From: Pseudomonadota bacterium
GTDB taxonomy: Bacteria > Desulfobacterota > Desulfobacteria > Desulfobacterales > RPRI01
Length of the DNA: 9,017 nt
Direction of reading: 5' to 3'
Assembly: GCA_018819005.1 (NCBI GenBank)
Contig: JAHJQU010000055.1
Location: 1 to 9,017 of the forward strand
Below, one piece after another: positions 5,918 to 9,017 of the stretch; within the stretch, counting starts at the first letter, position 1, and each line of letters starts with the position of its first letter. The translations under genes and the position numbers were made by a program. Under the pieces are notes generated by a model. That model was not told the origin of the DNA and made no database searches. It saw nothing but the letters and a program-made list of their open reading frames with translations.

Positions 5918-6277
5918 TTATTCCGCTGCAGTTTCGATCTCGGAAAGGCGCTTCTTTATAAAGTCCAACTCCGACTGCATGGCCTTAACCTGACTCTTTA
6001 GCGTCTGCTTATCAAGGTCGGGATCGGTATCCTGATATGATGCGGCGTAACCTCCAAAGCGCATCCAGCCCGGTAATCCTGTAGCTTGAAACATGTGCCG
6101 AAATCCACGACCGGCATTGCGACCTCTGAATTCACGGCCTCTGCCATAACCGACACCAAAACCGCGTCCTGCCGGTGAATTTGCATATCCCGGCGTTCCA
6201 AACCCTGCGCATAAACCTGCTGCGCGTCCAGTCATTGAACCCGTTCCCATAGGTCCGGTCCCCCTTCCTCCTGGCAT
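5918..6277 (-). CDS. DUF5320-type Gly/Arg-rich protein
   Basis: This encodes 119 aa. The N-terminus MPGGRGTGPMGTGSMTGRAAGLC is the signature of DUF5320-type proteins, followed by a Gly/Arg/Phe-rich low-complexity stretch (GRGFGVGYGRGREFRGRNAGRGF) and a C-terminal heptad region (LKSQVKAMQSELDFIKKRLSEIE) that should form a coiled coil. The function is unknown. Genes of this type are repeatedly found beside NifX-like and ferredoxin-Mrp ATPase genes in anaerobes. The shape suggests a flexible partner that oligomerises through the coiled coil, but that is inference. The ATG at 6277 has AAAGGAGG eight bases upstream. It lies 25 bp after the NifX-zinc-ribbon gene and 112-115 bp before the first ATPase; that gap shows no gene or promoter I can support. 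Confidence 0.88.
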   Translation of the reverse strand: MPGGRGTGPMGTGSMTGRAAGLCAGFGTPGYANSPAGRGFGVGYGRGREFRGRNAGRGFRHMFQATGLPGWMRFGGYAASYQDTDPDLDKQTLKSQVKAMQSELDFIKKRLSEIETAAE

Positions 6278-6302
6278 GGCAATATCCTCCTTTCGTTTTT
6301 CA

Positions 6303-6902
6303 TTATTCTCTTGTCATCGCGGTACCGCACTTCGGACACTGCTTCTGCAGGCACGGCACTCCGCGTTCATGAGGTTCACGATTTCCGCATTTCGGACACA
6401 GGCAGTTGCCTGTTGCGCCTCCCGCAAGTGGTCCGCCTAAGCGTCCCTGACCCCGTTCGCCCTTACCCTGGCCCTGTCCGCCTTGCCTCTTTCCCCCGCC
6501 TTTTCTTCCATTCATCATCTCTTTCTCCTTTTTAATATACGGCATTTCAGATGACTGGGTATAGCGCCTGCAACAACCGGGCATGGCAAACTTAACGCTC
6601 TCAAGATTGCCGTCAAGCCAGGCATTAATAACCTTGCGCAGATCACCTGCCACGAAGGGAATTACACGGATTCCGGAAGCAATAACCATTGCGTGCAGCG
6701 GCCTGGAAATAGCACCGCAGACCAAAGTGCTGACGTCAAGATCAACCATGCGAAACACCTTCTTAACCGACAGGTCGTTTGTTATAATCTCCTCCGTTTC
6801 GGCAACTATTCGTCCCGACTCAGTCTCTACGACATGAATCTGACGGGCACTGTCGAAGACAGGCGCGATCCGGTTATCCCAGTATGCAAATGCAGTTTTC
6901 AT
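6303..6902 (-). CDS. NifX-like protein with Gly-rich linker and C-terminal zinc ribbon
   Basis: This encodes 199 aa. Residues 1 to about 115 form a PF02579 domain: MKTAFAYWDNRIAPVFDSARQ, then TLVCGAISRPLHAMVIASGIRVIPFVAGDL and AWLDGNLESVKFAMPGCC. A basic Gly/Gln-rich linker follows (NGRKGGGKRQGGQGQGKG and onwards). The tail is a four-cysteine ribbon, CLCPKCGN ... GVPCLQKQCPKCGTAM, with a His in EPHERGVPC. The N-terminal domain should bind a metal cluster or precursor, while the ribbon could bind zinc or a partner. The ATG at 6902 is preceded by CAGGAG eight bases upstream. It is the first gene after the sigma-54 promoter at 6941-6956, hence the probable head of the operon running to the ATPases and perhaps beyond. 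The frame is continuous across both parts, so the fusion is genuine. Confidence 0.9.
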   Translation of the reverse strand: MKTAFAYWDNRIAPVFDSARQIHVVETESGRIVAETEEIITNDLSVKKVFRMVDLDVSTLVCGAISRPLHAMVIASGIRVIPFVAGDLRKVINAWLDGNLESVKFAMPGCCRRYTQSSEMPYIKKEKEMMNGRKGGGKRQGGQGQGKGERGQGRLGGPLAGGATGNCLCPKCGNREPHERGVPCLQKQCPKCGTAMTRE

Positions 6903-6940
6903 AATCTGAGCTCCTGTTCATCGTTCATACATAGAAGCAG

Positions 6941-6956
6941 AGCAAGCTCCGTGCCA
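6941..6956 (-). promoter_or_regulatory. Sigma-54 (-24/-12) promoter of the metal-cluster operon
   Basis: On the - strand this reads TGGCACGGAGCTTGCT, matching the sigma-54 consensus TGGCACRNNNNTTGCW at every specified base. The -24 GG is at 6955-6954 and the -12 GC at 6943-6942. Transcription should start near 6930, leaving a leader of about 28 bases before the ATG at 6902. The gene next door (7097-8482) encodes a sigma-54 activator, which strongly supports function. Confidence 0.92.
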
Positions 6957-6981
6957 AACGACAATGCGCATCACATAATAT

Positions 6982-6998
6982 ATTCAAACAATTTGAAT
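6982..6998. promoter_or_regulatory. 17-bp palindrome, candidate activator binding site (UAS)
   Basis: ATTCAAA (6982-6988) and TTTGAAT (6992-6998) are perfect arms around a 3-base centre. Its centre is about 60 bp upstream of the predicted start of the sigma-54 promoter, in the gap between the activator gene and the operon. It is closer than the usual -80 to -150 position for an enhancer, but dyads of this form are typical Fis-type HTH targets. A second, weaker dyad, GCTATAGC, lies at 7059-7066. Confidence 0.5.
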
Positions 6999-7096
6999 TA
7001 CAGGAGATAAAGTGATTTATAAGGAGGTAGTGGCAAGTTATAGAGAAGCGTATATGCTGCTATAGCCCATTTTAACAGATGCGTTGCTGCTACTGT

Positions 7097-8482
7097 TCAT
7101 TGTTTCCGGCGTGAACGGCCGTCTTTCCTTGGGAGGGAGATCCCCAGTTTCTTCATTCTGCGGAAAAGGGTAGTCTTGTGAACGCCGAGTTCCCTGGCTG
7201 CGGCCAGGCGATTATAATCGTTTCGCTCCAAGGCTGCGTGGATGGACTGGGTGTCGAGAAGGTCATGCGCGGAACGAACATCGGAACCAACACCTGCCGA
7301 TTTGCAATGTGCTGTCAGCTCTTCCGGAAGGTGCCCGATACTGATAAGACCTCCGCTGCACATGATAAAGGATCTCTCAATTACATTTTCAAGTTCTCGC
7401 ACATTACCGGGCCAGTGGTGAGCCATAAGCAGGGAAATCGCCTCTGCTTCAATCCCCTCGATGGCTTTGCCCTGCAAACGATTGAACCGCTCAATAAACT
7501 GCTCCACCAGGAGAGGGATATCCTCCTTTCTCCGGCGAAGCGGCGGCAGCTCAACACGTACCACGTTCACCCGGTAGTACAGATCCTCCCTGAAAGCGCC
7601 CTTGCGGGTTTGTTCGATCAGATCCTTGTTGGTTGCGACTATAATACGAGCGTCCGTCGTTTCAGAACGGGTTGCGCCCAGCAGCTCGTAAGTCTTTTCC
7701 TGCAGAACACGCAGCAGTCCAACTTGGAGTGCCGGGCTAATCTCGCCGATTTCGTCTAGAAAAAGAGTTCCGCTCCTGGCCAGAGAAAAACGGCCGGGCT
7801 TGTCTTTATTAGCACCTGTAAAGGCACCGGCTTTGTATCCGAACAACTCCGATTCAAGGAGCGTATCAGGCAGAGCGCTGCAATTTACGGCAATAAACGG
7901 GCCAAGGCATACCGGGCTCAGTTCATGACTGGTCCGCGCCACCAGTTCCTTGCCTGTTCCTGTCTCGCCCAGAATCAGAACCGTGCTTGGGCTGGCCGCG
8001 ATGGCAGGCAGAACCTCGAATACTTTCTGCATGAGTGGACTTCGGCTCACAAGATCGCCGACCATGTATTTTCCCTTCAATTCGCGGCGCAATGCCTCGA
8101 CATCGCTCAGGTCTCTAAATGTTTCTGCCCCCCCTATCACGATGCCTTCAGAGTTTTTCAGCACGGCCGTGGATACACTTATGGGAATACGGTTACCGTC
8201 GGCGTCGATGATATATCCGGACTTGCCGATAACGGGTTTGCCTGTCTTCAGCGTTTGCTGAAGCGCGCAATCGGCCCCGCACATGCTGGAACGGAACACT
8301 TCCGAGCAGCGCCGTCCGATCGCTTCCTTGCGCGATACGCCGGTTATCTCCTCCGCCGCACGGTTAAAAGAGGAGATACACCAGTCCATGTCCACGGTGA
8401 AAACACCGTCAGATATGCTCTCAAGGATAGCCTCTGTCGGAGAGAGGAGAGAGGGTTCTTTCTTTTTCCTGCGACTTCTCAT
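7097..8482 (-). CDS. PAS-domain sigma-54-dependent transcriptional activator (Fis-type HTH)
   Basis: This encodes 461 aa in three parts. A PAS domain (about 15-125) contains C35 and the cluster C59, C68, C72 (CSEVF...MCGADC). An AAA+ sigma-54 interaction domain (about 143-375) has Walker A GETGTGKE (172-179), GAFTGA (219-224), Walker B LFLDEI (D243-E244), FREDLYYR (297-304) and WPGNVREL (357-364). A Fis-type HTH lies at 420-446 (AALERNDYNRLAAARELGVHKTTLFRR). All residues needed to open sigma-54 promoters are present. There is no receiver domain, so control probably comes through the PAS domain, perhaps by redox or metal binding at the cysteines (inference). The start follows the hisD stop by nine bases with a poor ribosome-binding site, suggesting coupling to hisD. 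The obvious target is the promoter at 6941-6956. Confidence 0.95.
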   Translation of the reverse strand: MRSRRKKKEPSLLSPTEAILESISDGVFTVDMDWCISSFNRAAEEITGVSRKEAIGRRCSEVFRSSMCGADCALQQTLKTGKPVIGKSGYIIDADGNRIPISVSTAVLKNSEGIVIGGAETFRDLSDVEALRRELKGKYMVGDLVSRSPLMQKVFEVLPAIAASPSTVLILGETGTGKELVARTSHELSPVCLGPFIAVNCSALPDTLLESELFGYKAGAFTGANKDKPGRFSLARSGTLFLDEIGEISPALQVGLLRVLQEKTYELLGATRSETTDARIIVATNKDLIEQTRKGAFREDLYYRVNVVRVELPPLRRRKEDIPLLVEQFIERFNRLQGKAIEGIEAEAISLLMAHHWPGNVRELENVIERSFIMCSGGLISIGHLPEELTAHCKSAGVGSDVRSAHDLLDTQSIHAALERNDYNRLAAARELGVHKTTLFRRMKKLGISLPRKDGRSRRKQ

Positions 8483-8491
8483 CCCGTTGGC

Positions 8492-9016
8492 CTATGGCTG
8501 TTTTACTCTGTTTTTATTCGATTGTAATAAAATATTTAAGTTCTTTTTCAGCCTGATCCTTACCGAAGCTGCATGAGCACCCAGTCCTTCCGTTTCGGCA
8601 AGGCGGATGATATCCTTTGCTTCCCTGAAGAAGGCATCCTTTGAATAACTTATCAGGCTTGTTTTCTTTATAAAATTATCGACTGAAAGAGCCGAAGAAA
8701 ATCTTGCCGTTCCCGCGGTGGGAAGTACGTGATTCGGCCCGGCAATATAATCTCCTACCGGTTCCGGCGTGTAATTTCCGAGAAATACAGCTCCCGCATT
8801 CCTGATCTTCCCGATATATTCAAAGGGATCCTTTACCTGAAGTTCAAGATGCTCGGGGGCTATCCTGTTTGAAAGCTCTATTGCAGCCAAAATATCCGGC
8901 ACAACCATGATAGCTCCGTATTTTGAAAGAGATTTTTCGGCAATATCTTTTCGTTCCAGTTTTTCAATCTGAGCTTCAACAGCCATGTTCACAGCATTAG
9001 CGGTTTCAATCGAATC
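8492..9016 (-). CDS. hisD: Histidinol dehydrogenase, C-terminal part (5' end outside window)
   Basis: The frame is open from the right edge (first whole codon at 9016) to TAG at 8492-8494, giving 174 residues of a protein usually about 430 aa long. HisD oxidises L-histidinol to L-histidine in two NAD-dependent steps and binds zinc. Diagnostic segments are NRIAPEHLEL (with the catalytic Glu-His), RNAGAVFLGNYTPEPVGDYIAGPNHVLPT (with a zinc-ligand Asp in GDYIAG), TARFSSALSV, and AETEGLGAHAASVRIRL (with a zinc-ligand His). The roughly 15 residues after VRIRLKKNL are beyond the usual end. A GTG at 8992 can be read as a start but lies inside the conserved domain, so it is not the real one. Its link to the regulator downstream is positional only; the rest of a his operon, if present, lies to the right. 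Confidence 0.96.
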   Translation of the reverse strand, partial: DSIETANAVNMAVEAQIEKLERKDIAEKSLSKYGAIMVVPDILAAIELSNRIAPEHLELQVKDPFEYIGKIRNAGAVFLGNYTPEPVGDYIAGPNHVLPTAGTARFSSALSVDNFIKKTSLISYSKDAFFREAKDIIRLAETEGLGAHAASVRIRLKKNLNILLQSNKNRVKQP

Positions 9017-9017
9017 G

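Noticed and set aside
7074..7097. Hairpin-like AACAG...CTGTT just after the activator stop as a terminator
   Set aside because: The arms are only five base pairs with a long loop and no T-run follows on the - strand.
7178..8527. Several long + strand frames opposite the sigma-54 activator
   Set aside because: The - strand encodes a complete activator with all expected motifs; the + frames are shadows.
1..9017. CRISPR array, tRNA, rRNA, transposase or phage genes
   Set aside because: No regularly spaced repeats, no tRNA or rRNA sequence that I could recognise, and no transposase, integrase or phage protein in any frame.

Overview
The window looks like chromosomal DNA of an anaerobic Desulfobacterota (deltaproteobacterial) organism. 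The evidence is the set of anaerobe-type genes: ferredoxin-bearing Mrp/MinD-family ATPases, several NifX/NifB-family metal-cluster proteins, a DUF5320-type Gly/Arg-rich protein, a NifU-like scaffold and a sigma-54 activator. The species cannot be named from the sequence alone.

Layout: positions 1-1532 (+ strand) hold the 3' end of a sensor histidine kinase and then a hybrid receiver-histidine kinase gene. The latter is broken by a one-base deletion near 610. A long imperfect hairpin (251-303) sits between them. Everything from 1571 to 9017 is on the - strand. In transcription order it reads: hisD 3' part (8492-9016), a PAS/sigma-54 activator (7097-8482), an intergenic region with a consensus-perfect sigma-54 promoter (6941-6956) and a 17-bp palindrome (6982-6998), a NifX-like protein with a C-terminal zinc ribbon (6303-6902), a DUF5320-type protein (5918-6277), a first ferredoxin-Mrp ATPase (4955-5802, frameshifted), a second ferredoxin-Mrp ATPase (4022-4906), a roughly 390-bp gap with a tiny ORF and a pair of inverted REP-like repeats, two more NifX-like proteins (3265-3633 and 2789-3166), a degenerate receiver protein (2350-2709), a NifU-like scaffold interrupted by an in-frame amber codon (1900-2325), and an unrecognised small protein (1571-1903).

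How it fits together: NifX-like cluster binders, paired Mrp ATPases and a dedicated sigma-54 activator match the theme of the anaerobe-specific 'orange protein' (ORP) system of Desulfovibrio vulgaris, in which a NifX-like protein binds a Mo-Cu-S cluster and sigma-54 plus a cognate activator drive the genes. Here the theme is enlarged with a NifU-like scaffold, a DUF5320-type protein and a degenerate receiver, all in one direction downstream of the activator. My inference is that the activator senses a redox or metal signal and turns on the operon at 6902, whose products assemble or carry a metal-sulfur cluster using ATP.

Three otherwise well-preserved genes each carry one single-base lesion (two deletions, one amber codon). 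This is either a sequence-quality problem or real decay, and it should be settled before drawing functional conclusions.
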